DNA of 64,000 nt from Streptomyces bluensis (lineage in GTDB: Bacteria; Actinomycetota; Actinomycetes; Streptomycetales; Streptomycetaceae), in the NCBI RefSeq assembly GCF_014650715.1, contig NZ_BMVM01000013.1:186001-250000 (forward strand), written 5' to 3'. A model generated the notes under the pieces. The model saw nothing but the letters and a program-made list of their open reading frames with translations, was not told where the DNA came from and searched no databases. The position numbers and the translations under genes are program-made. Below, piece by piece: positions 52,794 to 64,000 of the stretch. How positions within the stretch are numbered: the stretch's first letter is position 1; each line of letters begins with the position of its first letter.

Positions 52794-52911
52794 GGGCAGG
52801 CTCCGAATCCCTCCGCCGCGAACCCTCGCGCGGAGAATCTTTCGTACGGCCCCGAGCCCCCCACTCACTCCAAGATGACCGCCCCGCCCAGGAGCGGCAA
52901 ACGGGGAAACA

Positions 52912-52970
52912 CGAAAGCCCCGGCCGACGCTCCTCCGGGTTTCCCCGGACGAGCCCCGGCCGGGGCTTCG
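52912..52970 (-). terminator. GC-rich terminator after clgR
   Basis: Inverted repeat AAGCCCCGGCC (52915-52925) / GGCCGGGGCTT (52958-52968), with a smaller hairpin inside the right arm. It is about 67 bases past the clgR stop. Confidence 0.75.
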
Positions 52971-53036
52971 TCCCACATCACCTCACGACGGGCCTCGGCC
53001 CGGTTCGTGAGTCACACATCACACCGCGTCGAACGC

Positions 53037-53414
53037 TCACGCGGCGACGACGTCCACCGCCTCGGCGGGCGCCTTGATCGTGACCCGTTCCGGTGGCACA
53101 CCGGTCACCGATACGGAGTTGAGCATGGGTCGGCGCACTGGTGCGGGCACCGGCTCGGCGGCCGCTGCCGACTGGGCCAGCTCGGCGAGTGCGAGTTCGT
53201 CGCTCACTTCCCGCATGAGCTCGGACATCCGTACGTCCAGCGCGTCGCAAATGGCGGAGAGCAGCTCGGAGGAAGCCTCCTTCTGCCCCCGCTCCACCTC
53301 GGAGAGATAGCCGAGTGAGACTCGGGCGGACGAGGAGACTTCGCGCAGAGTACGGCCCTGGCGCTGGCGCTGCCGACGCAGCACGTCACCCAGCAGGCGA
53401 CGGAGCAGAATCAT
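53037..53414 (-). CDS. clgR: ClgR-type XRE transcriptional regulator
   Basis: The product (125 aa) has an HTH_3 domain, LREVSSSARVSLGYLSEVERG, and EASSELLSAICDALDVRMSEL, as in ClgR/PspA-linked activators. It ends in AAEAVDVVAA-type residues; in S. coelicolor and Mycobacterium, Ala-rich ends of ClgR are recognised by Clp protease. Start at the ATG 53414 (MILLRRLLGDVLR). It lies downstream of cinA as in other actinobacteria. It activates clp and lon protease genes (known). It is read from the 109-base gap 53415-53523. Confidence 0.92.
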   Translation of the reverse strand: MILLRRLLGDVLRRQRQRQGRTLREVSSSARVSLGYLSEVERGQKEASSELLSAICDALDVRMSELMREVSDELALAELAQSAAAAEPVPAPVRRPMLNSVSVTGVPPERVTIKAPAEAVDVVAA

Positions 53415-53523
53415 CGGTGGCTCCCTCCTCGGACCGCGTAGCCGCATCCTTCACGCCCCACCGTACCGCCTTGCGCTGCGGCCGTGCGGGGAGCGCTGTC
53501 GTGTTCACTCAGGGCTGCAAACA

Positions 53524-54069
53524 TCAAGTCCCCCCGTTCTGTTCCGTATCCTGTGCCCGCTCATTCCCGGTCTGTTCGCCCGCAAGCTCCTTCAGGAGCA
53601 GTGCGAGTACGCTCCGTACACTCTCCATACGGATTTCCGCCCGGTCGCCGTTCAACCGCAGCGCAGACACTTTCCCGCCACCTGAACCGCCGGAAGCCGC
53701 GCCGAACGGGCCGTCGACGGCAACGAAAACCGTGCCCACCGGCTGTCCGTCCTGGGCTTCGGGGCCCGCGACGCCAGTGGTCGCGACGCCCCAGTCCGCA
53801 CCGAGGAACTTCCGCACTCCGGCCGCCATCTGTGCCGCGACCTGCGGATCCACCGCTCCGTTGGCCGCCAGCAGGGTGGCGTCGACGCCGAGCACCTCGT
53901 GCTTGAGCTCGGTGGCGTAGGCGGTCACCGAGCCGCGGAAGGCCTTGGAGGCTCCGGGCGCCGCTGTGATCTCCGCCGCCACCAGACCACCGGTCAGCGA
54001 CTCGGCGACGGCGAGCGTCTCGCCCCTCACCATGAGTAGTCGCAGCACGTCGGCGGCCATGGAACTCAC
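53524..54069 (-). CDS. CinA C-terminal domain (nicotinamide-nucleotide amidohydrolase, PncC-like)
   Basis: The product (181 aa) is a stand-alone CinA-C/PncC domain: ETLAVAESLTGGLVAAEITAAPGAS and GADWGVATTGVAGPEAQDGQPVGTVFVAV. It deamidates NMN in NAD recycling (family). GTG start at 54069 overlaps the pgsA stop (GTGA), with GGAGG 8 bases upstream; an ATG at 54060 is possible. A Gly/Ser insertion (GAASGGSGGGK) lies before the last strand. Confidence 0.94.
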   Translation of the reverse strand: MSSMAADVLRLLMVRGETLAVAESLTGGLVAAEITAAPGASKAFRGSVTAYATELKHEVLGVDATLLAANGAVDPQVAAQMAAGVRKFLGADWGVATTGVAGPEAQDGQPVGTVFVAVDGPFGAASGGSGGGKVSALRLNGDRAEIRMESVRSVLALLLKELAGEQTGNERAQDTEQNGGT

Positions 54070-54761
54070 CGCTCCGCCTCCTCTGCCACCGTCACTTGCG
54101 TGGCGGCTCCGCGCTTGCGCAGCACAATGGCCTGTCTTACATAGTCGAGCCCGGTCACGACGGTCAGAACGACCGCCGCGGCCATCACCCAGAACCGCAG
54201 CGTCGCCAGGGGCCCCGTCAGTGCCAGGACGTACATCCCGACGGCGGTGCCCTGCACGAGCGTCTTCAGCTTGCCGCCGCGGCTCGCGGGGATGACCCCG
54301 TACCGAATGACCAGGAAACGCATCAGGGTGATCCCGAGTTCCCGGCCGAGGATGACGCCCGTCACCCACCACGGCAGATCGCCCAGGCCGGACAGGCAGA
54401 TCAGCGCCGCTCCCATGATCGCCTTGTCGGCGATGGGATCGGCGATCTTCCCGAAGTCGGTGACGAGATTGTAGGTGCGCGCCAGGTGACCGTCGAAGAC
54501 GTCGGTGATCATGGCGACGGCGAACGCGGCCCAGGCCCAGGCGCGCCACACCGGGTCGTACCCGCCGTCCATGAGCATCAACGCGACGAAGCCGGGCACG
54601 AGGACCAGGCGGAGCATGGTCAGGAGGTTCGCGATGTTCCAGAGACTGGCCTGGTTGACGGCAGCGGCGCCCAGCTTCCCGGCGCGCACCGGCTTGGCTC
54701 CGCTCTGGGCGCCCGAGGCGCCGGCGGAACCACCCGCCGCGGATGCCGGGACTCCCGTCAT
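54066..54761 (-). CDS. pgsA: CDP-diacylglycerol--glycerol-3-phosphate 3-phosphatidyltransferase
   Basis: The product (231 aa) has the CDP-alcohol phosphotransferase motif DVFDGHLARTYNLVTDFGKIAD, i.e. DxxDGxxAR...GxxxDxxxD, and four to five membrane segments. The N-terminal ~30 residues are Ala/Gly/Ser-rich. The ATG start overlaps the rimO stop. It makes phosphatidylglycerolphosphate at the inner membrane. Co-transcribed with rimO and cinA. Confidence 0.94.
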   Translation of the reverse strand: MTGVPASAAGGSAGASGAQSGAKPVRAGKLGAAAVNQASLWNIANLLTMLRLVLVPGFVALMLMDGGYDPVWRAWAWAAFAVAMITDVFDGHLARTYNLVTDFGKIADPIADKAIMGAALICLSGLGDLPWWVTGVILGRELGITLMRFLVIRYGVIPASRGGKLKTLVQGTAVGMYVLALTGPLATLRFWVMAAAVVLTVVTGLDYVRQAIVLRKRGAATQVTVAEEAER

Positions 54762-56230
54762 CTGACCCCCTCCTCAGGACAGGCGAGCGAGCCCTGCAGC
54801 GGCTCCGCCACCAGGTCGACGCCCTCGGTGCCGACCACCTTCGCCTCGACCATGAGGCCGACGCTCAGGCCCTCGCCGGTCGTGAACAGCACCTGGCCGT
54901 CCGTCTCGGGCGCCTGGTGCGCACCGCGGCCATACGCGCCCTCTTCGCCGTCGACCGACTCGACCAGCACCTGCACCGTCTCGCCGACCCGGTCCTCGGC
55001 GCGCTGCGAGACGAGTTCCTCGGCCAGCCGGGACACGCGCGCGAGCCGCTCGGCGACCACGTCCTCGTCCAGCTTGTTCTCGTACGTCGCGGCCTCGGTG
55101 CCCTCCTCGTCGGAGTAGCCGAAGACGCCGATCGCGTCCAGCCGCGCGCCGTTCAGGAACCGCTCCAGCTCCGCCAGGTCGTCCGCGCTCTCGCCGGGGA
55201 AGCCCACGATGAAGTTGGACCGCACACCGGCCCCCGGGGCCTTGGCGCGGATCGTGTCGAGCAGCTCCAGGAACTGGTCGGTGCTCCCGAAGCGCCGCAT
55301 CGCGCGCAGTACACCGGGGGCGGAGTGCTGGAAGGACAGGTCGAAGTAGGGCGCCACCTTCGGTGTGGACGTCAGCACGTCGATGAGCCCGGGCCGCATC
55401 TCGGCGGGCTGGAGGTAGCTGACGCGCACGCGCTCGATGCCGTCGACCGCGGCGAGCTCGGGCAGCAGGGTCTCCAGGAGACGGATGTCGCCCAGGTCCT
55501 TGCCGTACGAGGTGTTGTTCTCGGAGACCAGCATGATCTCCTTCACCCCCTGCTCGGCGAGCCAGCGGGTCTCACCCAGGACGTCGCTGGGCCGCCGCGA
55601 GATGAAGGATCCGCGGAACGACGGGATGGCGCAGAAGGAGCAGCGCCGGTCGCAGCCGGAGGCGAGCTTCACCGAGGCGACGGGCGAGCCGTCGAGGCGG
55701 CGGCGCAGGGGCGCACGGGGCCCCGAGGCCGGAGCGAGGCCGTCCGGGAGATCGACGGGTGCGTGCCCGGGGAGCGCGATGTCGGCGCCGGCGCTCTGCC
55801 GCTCGGCGGGGCTGATGGGCAGCAGCTTGCGCCGGTCGCGCGGGGTGTGCGAGGCGTGGATGCCACCGGAGAGGATGGTCTGGAGGCGGTCGGAGATGTC
55901 CGCGTAGTCGTCGAAGCCGAGTACGCCATCGGCCTCGGGCAGGGCCTGGGCCAGTTCCTTGCCGTATCGCTCGGCCATGCAGCCCACCGCCACGACGGCC
56001 TGCGTTCTCCCGTGGTCCTTGAGGTCGTTCGCCTCCAGGAGGGCGTCGACCGAGTCCTTCTTCGCGGCCTCGACGAAGCCGCAGGTGTTGACCACGGCGA
56101 CGTCGGCGTCCTCGGCGTGCTCGACGAGCTCCCAGCCGTCCGCCTCCAAGCGGCCTGCGAGCTCCTCCGAGTCCACCTCGTTACGGGCGCAGCCGAGTGT
56201 GACGAGTGCGACGGTACGGCGTTCAGGCAT
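54758..56230 (-). CDS. rimO: ribosomal protein S12 methylthiotransferase
   Basis: The product (490 aa) is a radical SAM methylthiotransferase: N-terminal MTTase domain with Cys residues in TLGCARNEVDSEEL, NTCGFVEAA and VVAVGCMAERYG, the radical SAM cluster GCDRRCSFCAIP and a C-terminal TRAM domain. A ~50-residue insertion of acidic/Pro composition precedes the radical SAM part, common in Streptomyces. The ATG at 56230 starts MPERRTVALVTLG. First gene of rimO-pgsA-cinA. Confidence 0.95.
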   Translation of the reverse strand: MPERRTVALVTLGCARNEVDSEELAGRLEADGWELVEHAEDADVAVVNTCGFVEAAKKDSVDALLEANDLKDHGRTQAVVAVGCMAERYGKELAQALPEADGVLGFDDYADISDRLQTILSGGIHASHTPRDRRKLLPISPAERQSAGADIALPGHAPVDLPDGLAPASGPRAPLRRRLDGSPVASVKLASGCDRRCSFCAIPSFRGSFISRRPSDVLGETRWLAEQGVKEIMLVSENNTSYGKDLGDIRLLETLLPELAAVDGIERVRVSYLQPAEMRPGLIDVLTSTPKVAPYFDLSFQHSAPGVLRAMRRFGSTDQFLELLDTIRAKAPGAGVRSNFIVGFPGESADDLAELERFLNGARLDAIGVFGYSDEEGTEAATYENKLDEDVVAERLARVSRLAEELVSQRAEDRVGETVQVLVESVDGEEGAYGRGAHQAPETDGQVLFTTGEGLSVGLMVEAKVVGTEGVDLVAEPLQGSLACPEEGVR

Positions 56231-56269
56231 GGGCTCAAGACTACTTCGTCCTACTGACAGCCCACGTCG

Positions 56270-56299
56270 ACGGGGTTGGCCGTTCCTGGCCAACCCCGT
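56270..56299 (-). terminator. strong terminator after the RodZ-like gene
   Basis: Perfect 12-base arms (56270-56281 and 56288-56299) around a 6-base loop, 47 bases after the RodZ-like stop and just upstream of rimO. Confidence 0.85.
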
Positions 56300-56345
56300 G
56301 CCCGCACCCCCGTTTGGCTCGTCCGTGCGAACCGAACCGCATCGC

Positions 56346-57215
56346 CTATCCGGCCTCGGGGTCGCCCTTCGTGTACGTCAGGCGTTCGACTGCGCCGGGC
56401 TGCCACTTGTCGTCGATCTTCGTGCCGTTCACATAGAGCTGGATCGCGCCCGCGTCACCGAGGACGAGGTCGATCTTCTCCTTGTCCTGGAAGGTCTTGG
56501 AGTCGCCCTGCTCCAGGAGCCCGTCGAAGAGCAGCCGGCCGTTGTGGTCCTTGGCCGAGATCCAGCTGCGTCCGTCGTCGGCACTGACCCGGACGGTCAC
56601 CTTGTTCTGGGGTGCGGCCGCGATGGCGCTTTCGGACGCGTCGGGCTTCGGGGCGCCGTCCGCCCTGTCGTTCTTGGGCGTGGGCGAGGAGTCGGGCTTG
56701 CCCGTCGTGGGCGTGGCTCCTTCGGCGACCGCCGGCGTGCCGCCGTCGTCGTCACCGCCGCTGAACAGCGTGAAGCCGACGAAGCCGATCACCACGACGA
56801 TCGCGGCGACCATGGCGGCGGTCCAGTTCGGCCCGTGCCGGTCGGGACGGATGCGCTCCGCTTCGAACAGCGGTGCCGCCAGGGTGGGGGCGGGGCGCCC
56901 GCCGTGGCCGGCTTCGTACTGCGCGAGCAGCGGCGCGGGATCGACGCGCACCGCGCGCGCGAGCGTGCGAATGTGCCCGCGCGCGTAGACGTCCCCGCCA
57001 CAGGGGGCGAAGTCGTCCTGTTCGATCGCGTGCACGATGGCGATGCGGACCCGGGTGGCGCTACTGACGTCGTCGACGGTCAGCCCGAGATCGATGCGCG
57101 CCTGCTGGAGGGCACGGCCGATCGAGGGGCGTTCCGCCTCACGTTCGTCGCGGTCTTCTTCGAACGGACGCTCGTCTTCGGGGGAGTTGCCGTCAGGGGA
57201 GTTGCCGATGGACAC
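56346..57215 (-). CDS. RodZ-like membrane protein with HTH and DUF4115 domains
   Basis: The product (289 aa) has an N-terminal XRE-type helix-turn-helix (IGRALQQARIDLGLTVDDVS), a membrane segment near residue 140 (MVAAIVVVIGFVGFTLF), a Ser/Thr/Asp-rich linker and a beta-type DUF4115 domain (VRVSADDGRSWISAKDHNG ... IQLYVNGTKI), the layout of bacterial RodZ cell-shape proteins. GTG start 57215. The first residues carry a short GNSPDGNSPED repeat. A weak promoter (TAGACT at about 57260) may lie upstream. No gene was seen in the rest of the 57216-57482 gap. Confidence 0.88.
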   Translation of the reverse strand: MSIGNSPDGNSPEDERPFEEDRDEREAERPSIGRALQQARIDLGLTVDDVSSATRVRIAIVHAIEQDDFAPCGGDVYARGHIRTLARAVRVDPAPLLAQYEAGHGGRPAPTLAAPLFEAERIRPDRHGPNWTAAMVAAIVVVIGFVGFTLFSGGDDDGGTPAVAEGATPTTGKPDSSPTPKNDRADGAPKPDASESAIAAAPQNKVTVRVSADDGRSWISAKDHNGRLLFDGLLEQGDSKTFQDKEKIDLVLGDAGAIQLYVNGTKIDDKWQPGAVERLTYTKGDPEAG

Positions 57216-57482
57216 GGGGCGCCTTTCGAGCGTGTAGCCACCTGTGCTGGTAGGTCAGTCTAGGGGGGGTACGAAAGGGTGGGGCAACCGGGCGGTCGGA
57301 GTTTTACGCCATCAGAACGGCCGGACATCCTGAGGGTGAGGCAGACGTCTTTCGCCTCCCTCAATTTGACGTACGACGACGGGAAACGGTTGCCCACCAT
57401 TTCCTTACGGGCGAGGCATGTTCGATTACTCCGTTTGGCTGTGCGCCACCCGTTGACAGCCTTCTTCCCGGCAACCGGCTGT

Positions 57483-60215
57483 CTACCCGTCGGTCTCGCC
57501 ACGGATCACCGCGAGCACCCCGTCCAACTCGTCGGGCTTCACCAGGACGTCGCGCGCCTTCGAACCCTCGCTCGGGCCCACGATGTTGCGCGATTCCATG
57601 AGGTCCATCAACCGCCCGGCCTTGGCGAAGCCCACGCGCAGCTTGCGCTGGAGCATCGAGGTGGACCCGAACTGCGTGGAGACGACCAGCTCGGCCGCCT
57701 GGCACAGCAGGTCCAGGTCGTCGCCGATGTCCTCGTCGATCTCCTTCTTCTGCTTGCTGCCGACGACGACGTCGTCCCGGAAGACGGGCGTCATCTGGTC
57801 CTTGCAGTGCTGGACGACCGCCGCGACCTCGTCCTCGGTCACGAACGCGCCCTGCATCCGGGTCGGCTTGCTGGCCCCCATCGGCAGGAAGAGCCCGTCG
57901 CCCTTGCCGATCAGCTTCTCGGCGCCCGGCTGGTCGAGGATGACGCGCGAGTCGGCGAGCGAGGAGGTGGCGAAGGCGAGCCGCGAGGGCACATTCGCCT
58001 TGATGAGGCCCGTGACGACGTCGACCGACGGCCGCTGTGTGGCGAGCACCAGGTGGATGCCGGCCGCGCGCGCGAGCTGCGTGATGCGCACGATGGCGTC
58101 CTCGACGTCCCGGGGCGCCACCATCATCAGGTCGGCCAGCTCGTCGACGATCACCAACAGATAGGGGTACGGCTGGAGTTCGCGCTCGCTGCCCTCCGGC
58201 GACTTCACCTTGCCGCTGCGCACGGCCGCGTTGAAGTCGTCGATGTGCCGGTAGCCGTACGCCGCGAGGTCGTCGTACCTGAGGTCCATCTCCCGTACGA
58301 CCCACTGGAGCGCCTCGGCGGCCCGCTTGGGGTTGGTGATGATCGGCGTGATCAGGTGCGGGATGCCCTCGTAGGCGGTCAGTTCGACACGCTTGGGGTC
58401 GACGAGGACCATGCGGACGTCCTCGGGAGTGGCGCGCACCATGACGGAGGTGATGAGGCAGTTGATGCACGACGACTTGCCGGAGCCGGTCGCACCGGCG
58501 ACGAGCACATGCGGCATCTTCGCCAGATTGGCCATCACATAGCCGCCCTCGACGTCCTTGCCGAGCGCGACCAGCATGGGATGGTCGTCCTCCGCGGCGT
58601 CGGCGAGGCGCAGGACGTCGCCGAGGTTCACCATCTCGCGGTCGGTGTTGGGGATCTCGATACCGACCGCGGACTTGCCGGGGATCGGCGAGATGATCCG
58701 CACGTCGGGGCTGGCGACGGCGTACGCGATGTTCTTCGTCAGCGCGGTGATCCGCTCGACCTTCACCGCGGGACCGAGCTCGACCTCGTAGCGCGTGACC
58801 GTCGGCCCGCGCGTGAAGCCCGTGACACGGGCGTCGACCTTGAACTCGGTGAAAACGGTCGTCAGGGCGTCGACTATGGCGTCGTTGGCCGCGCTGCGGG
58901 CCTTTCCGGGGCCCCCGCGCGTGAGGAGGTCCAGCGAGGGCAGGGAGTAGGTGATGTCGCCGGCGAGCTGGAGTTGTTCGGCACGCGGCGGGAGATCGCG
59001 GGTCGTGGCGGGCGGCGTCTTGGTGAGGTCGGGGACCTCCGCGTTCAGCTCCTCCTGCCGGGGCTGCTTGGCGGCCTGCTGGGACGCCTTGGAGCGCGCG
59101 GCCGGTACGGGTGTCGTCTCCTCGTAGCCGTCGCGTTCGGCGGTGACGCCCTGGGTGAGGCCGGCGACGAGGGGTGAGGGCGGCATGCCGTGCAGGACCG
59201 CGCCGTCGAGGGCTGCGGCGGCGGCTGCGGCGACGTCCACGGCGTCCCTGGGCCGGTCCGGATCGGGCTGCGGGGCGGCGGCCCTCCGGGGACGCCCACG
59301 GCGCCGTGAGAGGGCCTCCCGCTCGGCGCTGTCCGGGTCGTACGCCTCGGAGGTGGTCCTGCGCTGCCGGGAACGCGGGGGCAGCGACTCGCGCCACTGG
59401 TCGTCGTAGCGCTGGTCGTCCTCGGTGAGTTCCTCGTCGGTGTCGTCCTGGACGATGCCCAGCTTCCGGCCGAGCAGCCGCAGCCGCTGCGGGATGGCGT
59501 TGACCGGGGTCGCCGTGACGACGAGCAGCCCGAAGACGGTGAGCAGCACGAGGAGCGGTACGGCGAGAACCTCCCCCATGGTGTACGTGAGGGGTGTGGC
59601 GGCGCCCCAGCCGATGAGCCCGCCGGCATCCCTTATCGCCTGCATGCCGTCGCTGCGCGCGGGCGCCCCGCACGCGATGTGGACCTGACCGAGCACACCG
59701 ATGAGGAGCGCGGACAGACCGATGACGATGCGGCCGTTGGCCTCGGGCTTCTCGGGGTGCCGGATGAACCGGACGGCGATGACCGCGAGCAGTATCGGCA
59801 CCAACAGGTCGAGCCGCCCGAAGGTGCCGGTGACGAGCATTTCGACGAGGTCGCCTACCGGACCCCGCAGATTGGACCAGGTGCCGGCGGCGACGATCAG
59901 GGCCAGCGCGAGCAGCAGCAGCGCGATGCCGTCCTTCCGGTGCGCCGGGTCGAGACTCCGCGCGCCCTGCCCTATGCCCCGGAACACGGCGCCGACCGCG
60001 TGCGCGGCACCGAGCCAGACGGCGCGCACGAGCCTGTACACGCCTCCGGTCGGGCTGGGCGCCGGCTTCGGCGGGGCTGCTTTCTTCGCCGGGGCCTTCT
60101 TGGCGGGCGCCTTCTTGGCCGCGGTCTTCTTCGCAGGGGCCTTCTTCGCCGCAGCCTTCGACGGAGCGGCCGCCTTCTTCACGGGCTTCTTGGCTGCGGA
60201 CTGACGTGAGGCCAT
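57483..60215 (-). CDS. ftsK: DNA translocase FtsK/SpoIIIE
   Basis: The product (910 aa) begins with a histone-H1-like Lys/Ala repeat (KKAPAKK units, ~40 aa), then four membrane segments, a linker, and the RecA-like motor: Walker A GATGSGKSSCIN, Walker B YLLVIVDELADLMM, HLVLATQRPSVDVVTG. It ends in the gamma winged helix (TSMLQRKLRVGFAKAGRLMDLME). The ATG at 60215 starts MASRQSAAKK; the frame extends to 60386 without support. It pumps chromosomes through sporulation septa. A 7-bp stem at 57455-57483 covers the stop. Confidence 0.96.
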   Translation of the reverse strand: MASRQSAAKKPVKKAAAPSKAAAKKAPAKKTAAKKAPAKKAPAKKAAPPKPAPSPTGGVYRLVRAVWLGAAHAVGAVFRGIGQGARSLDPAHRKDGIALLLLALALIVAAGTWSNLRGPVGDLVEMLVTGTFGRLDLLVPILLAVIAVRFIRHPEKPEANGRIVIGLSALLIGVLGQVHIACGAPARSDGMQAIRDAGGLIGWGAATPLTYTMGEVLAVPLLVLLTVFGLLVVTATPVNAIPQRLRLLGRKLGIVQDDTDEELTEDDQRYDDQWRESLPPRSRQRRTTSEAYDPDSAEREALSRRRGRPRRAAAPQPDPDRPRDAVDVAAAAAAALDGAVLHGMPPSPLVAGLTQGVTAERDGYEETTPVPAARSKASQQAAKQPRQEELNAEVPDLTKTPPATTRDLPPRAEQLQLAGDITYSLPSLDLLTRGGPGKARSAANDAIVDALTTVFTEFKVDARVTGFTRGPTVTRYEVELGPAVKVERITALTKNIAYAVASPDVRIISPIPGKSAVGIEIPNTDREMVNLGDVLRLADAAEDDHPMLVALGKDVEGGYVMANLAKMPHVLVAGATGSGKSSCINCLITSVMVRATPEDVRMVLVDPKRVELTAYEGIPHLITPIITNPKRAAEALQWVVREMDLRYDDLAAYGYRHIDDFNAAVRSGKVKSPEGSERELQPYPYLLVIVDELADLMMVAPRDVEDAIVRITQLARAAGIHLVLATQRPSVDVVTGLIKANVPSRLAFATSSLADSRVILDQPGAEKLIGKGDGLFLPMGASKPTRMQGAFVTEDEVAAVVQHCKDQMTPVFRDDVVVGSKQKKEIDEDIGDDLDLLCQAAELVVSTQFGSTSMLQRKLRVGFAKAGRLMDLMESRNIVGPSEGSKARDVLVKPDELDGVLAVIRGETDG

Positions 60216-60317
60216 GAGTGTGAGGTTACCGGTGGAGCCTACAGGGGACACGCGTGGTTTCTGCTTCACCCGTTCGTGTCGCGATGGCGAGGCCCGCAAA
60301 CTGACGTGACGGGCAAC

Positions 60318-60400
60318 CAGCCCGTCCGGCGTTTGAGGACAAGGCCGTTCAGGCCGGTGCGGGGTCTGGGGGCCGGCAGCCCCCACGGATGGGACGGGTA
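60318..60400. repeat. dispersed Streptomyces intergenic repeat with hairpins
   Basis: The block with CAGCCCGTCCGGCGTTTGAG, GGCC-gttca-GGCC and TGGGGGC-cggca-GCCCCCA (60367-60385) is a familiar high-copy intergenic element of Streptomyces genomes (recalled). The last stem can act as a terminator for osaB. It lies in the 266-base gap between ftsK and osaB, which has no gene. Confidence 0.7.
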
Positions 60401-60481
60401 GGGGCGGCGGGGGCGAGAACCTCAGGCCCCAGCCACGACACTCGGCCCGTACAAGATGTCACCGCACGGCACAGACACCGC

Positions 60482-61165
60482 TCAGTTCTGCGACGGCACA
60501 GAAGGCGCCCCGCTCCCCGTCCCGGGCTCCAACGCGTCCAGCGCCCTGCGCAGGCCCGTCAGTTTGCGTTCGAGGTGCGCCGCGGTGGCCACCGCCGCCG
60601 CGTCCGCCGACTCGTCGTCAAGTTGCTTGGACAGCGCCTCGGCCTGCTCCTCGACCGCCGCGAGCCGCGCGGACAGTTCCGCGAGGAGTCCGACCGGCTC
60701 CTTGCTGTCACCGACCGCGGATTTGCCACCGCCCTCCAACTGGAGCCGCAACAGGGCGGCCTGCTCGCGGAGCTGACAGTTCTTCATGTACAGCTCGACG
60801 AACACCGAGACCTTCGCCCGCAGCACCCACGGGTCGAACGGCTTGGAGATGTAGTCCACCGCGCCCGCCGCGTACCCGCGGAACGTGTGGTGCGGGCCGT
60901 GGTTGATGGCGGTGAGGAAGATGATCGGGATGTCCCGCGTCCGTTCCCGCCGCTTGATGTGCGCAGCGGTTTCGAATCCGTCCATACCCGGCATCTGGAC
61001 GTCCAGCAGAATGACCGCGAAGTCGTCCGTCAGTAGCGCTTTGAGCGCTTCCTCCCCGGACGATGCCCGCACCAGCGTCTGATCGAGCGCAGAGAGAATG
61101 GCCTCCAGCGCCAGCAGATTCTCCGGCCGGTCATCGACCAGGAGGATCTTGGCCTTCTGCACCAT
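60482..61165 (-). CDS. osaB: osmotic-stress response regulator OsaB
   Basis: The product (227 aa) has a receiver domain with DDR at residues 10-12, phospho-acceptor Asp in VILLDVQMPGMDG, T of FLTAINHG and K of ISKPFDPWVLR, then a coiled-coil C-terminus (REQAALLRLQLEGG ... LAELSARLAAVEEQAEALSKQL) and no DNA-binding domain. This matches OsaB of S. coelicolor, next to the hybrid kinase OsaA. The ATG at 61165 has AGGAGGG 6 bases upstream. It relays osmotic stress signals through protein-protein contacts (known for the orthologue). Confidence 0.9.
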   Translation of the reverse strand: MVQKAKILLVDDRPENLLALEAILSALDQTLVRASSGEEALKALLTDDFAVILLDVQMPGMDGFETAAHIKRRERTRDIPIIFLTAINHGPHHTFRGYAAGAVDYISKPFDPWVLRAKVSVFVELYMKNCQLREQAALLRLQLEGGGKSAVGDSKEPVGLLAELSARLAAVEEQAEALSKQLDDESADAAAVATAAHLERKLTGLRRALDALEPGTGSGAPSVPSQN

Positions 61166-61493
61166 GGCCCGCCCTCCTCGCCCCGGCGTGGGGCCTCCCC
61201 TGTCCTCAGGACTTGGGACGACACCGCCGGGCGTCGCCCCAGGGGACGACTCCCTTGCGTCGCCCGTCCTTGTGCCGGTCATGGTAGCCGCACCCCGCCC
61301 GTCGCCACACCCTGTCACCGTGATGTCACTGTGCACGTAGCGGAAACGTAGCGGGAGACCAGAAGGTTCCCCGAATCGGGTCCCTCTACACGGCTGCGGC
61401 CATGGCCAGTTGTGCGATGTCCCGCGCGCCGCGGCGGCGACTCGCTGCCCCTGGCGTGCCAGTCGCCGGATCGTACACGGAGCATCCGGACAC
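61166..61493. other. 328-base non-coding gap between osaA and osaB
   Basis: No supported gene. It should contain the osaB promoter; on the minus strand TACGAT (near 61475) and a repeated GTGACA are seen, but no convincing -35/-10 pair. A possible SigB-type promoter could not be confirmed. Confidence 0.45.

Positions 61494-64000
<2,507 letters not shown>

Noticed and set aside
53506..53516. Possible ClgR box CACTCAGGGCT upstream of clgR
   Set aside because: It matches the CGCYNANRGCG-type consensus at 9 of 11 positions only, and the two mismatches hit key bases; too weak to list.
57385..57440. GTTCGATTAC near ftsK as an SOS box
   Set aside because: Only one half (CGAAC) is present on the minus strand; the second half does not fit CGAAC-N4-GTTCG.

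Overview
The window is chromosomal DNA from a Streptomyces or very close relative. It has very high GC, frequent GTG starts, GGAGG-type ribosome sites and many 4-base stop/start overlaps. The right half has the gene content and order I recall from the Streptomyces coelicolor core chromosome around SCO5748-SCO5780: osaA/osaB, ftsK, rimO, pgsA, cinA, clgR, dps, nei, lhr, recA, recX and gluABCD. The left ~28 kb is accessory catabolic DNA. No rRNA, tRNA, insertion sequence, prophage or CRISPR array was seen.

Left edge to 8.6 kb: an amine/aromatic oxidation island. A gamma-glutamyltranspeptidase (cut by the left edge), a copper amine oxidase and a CtaG-like copper-type membrane protein overlap as one operon. 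A perfect palindrome (ATTGGATCCAAT) then precedes a second operon: Rieske oxygenase, glutamine-synthetase-like ligase, phthalate-type reductase and metallo-beta-lactamase-fold hydrolase. This combination suggests a gamma-glutamyl-amine or aromatic-amine pathway comparable in logic to the gamma-glutamylanilide route.

8.8 to 28.4 kb: a glycan utilisation cluster with GH2, SIS sugar-phosphate enzyme, RpiR-family regulator, GH38 alpha-mannosidase with a coupled partner protein, a CUT1 sugar importer without its own ATPase, GH3, a GlcNAc-kinase-like enzyme, a GH5-like enzyme that seems to start at ATC, and a NagZ-type GH3. A recurring intergenic motif (core TGAACCA/TGGTTCA) at several promoters suggests one regulon, probably under the RpiR regulator. 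Mannose- and GlcNAc-containing glycans are the likely target.

28.6 to 41.9 kb: a secreted amidase/PGRP protein, a TAXI binding protein next to a two-component system, the gluABCD glutamate importer with an odd tandem-repeat spacer between gluA and gluB, a FAD monooxygenase, a cysteine dioxygenase-rhodanese operon preceded by a cysteine-rich leader peptide, and recX-recA with an SOS box.

42 to 64 kb: housekeeping genes including an AI-2E family permease, Lhr helicase, Nei-type glycosylase, an apparently leaderless SDR gene with a palindromic operator, DpsC, ClgR, CinA, PgsA, RimO, a RodZ-like protein, FtsK, and the OsaB/OsaA osmotic-stress phosphorelay, whose kinase runs off the right edge.
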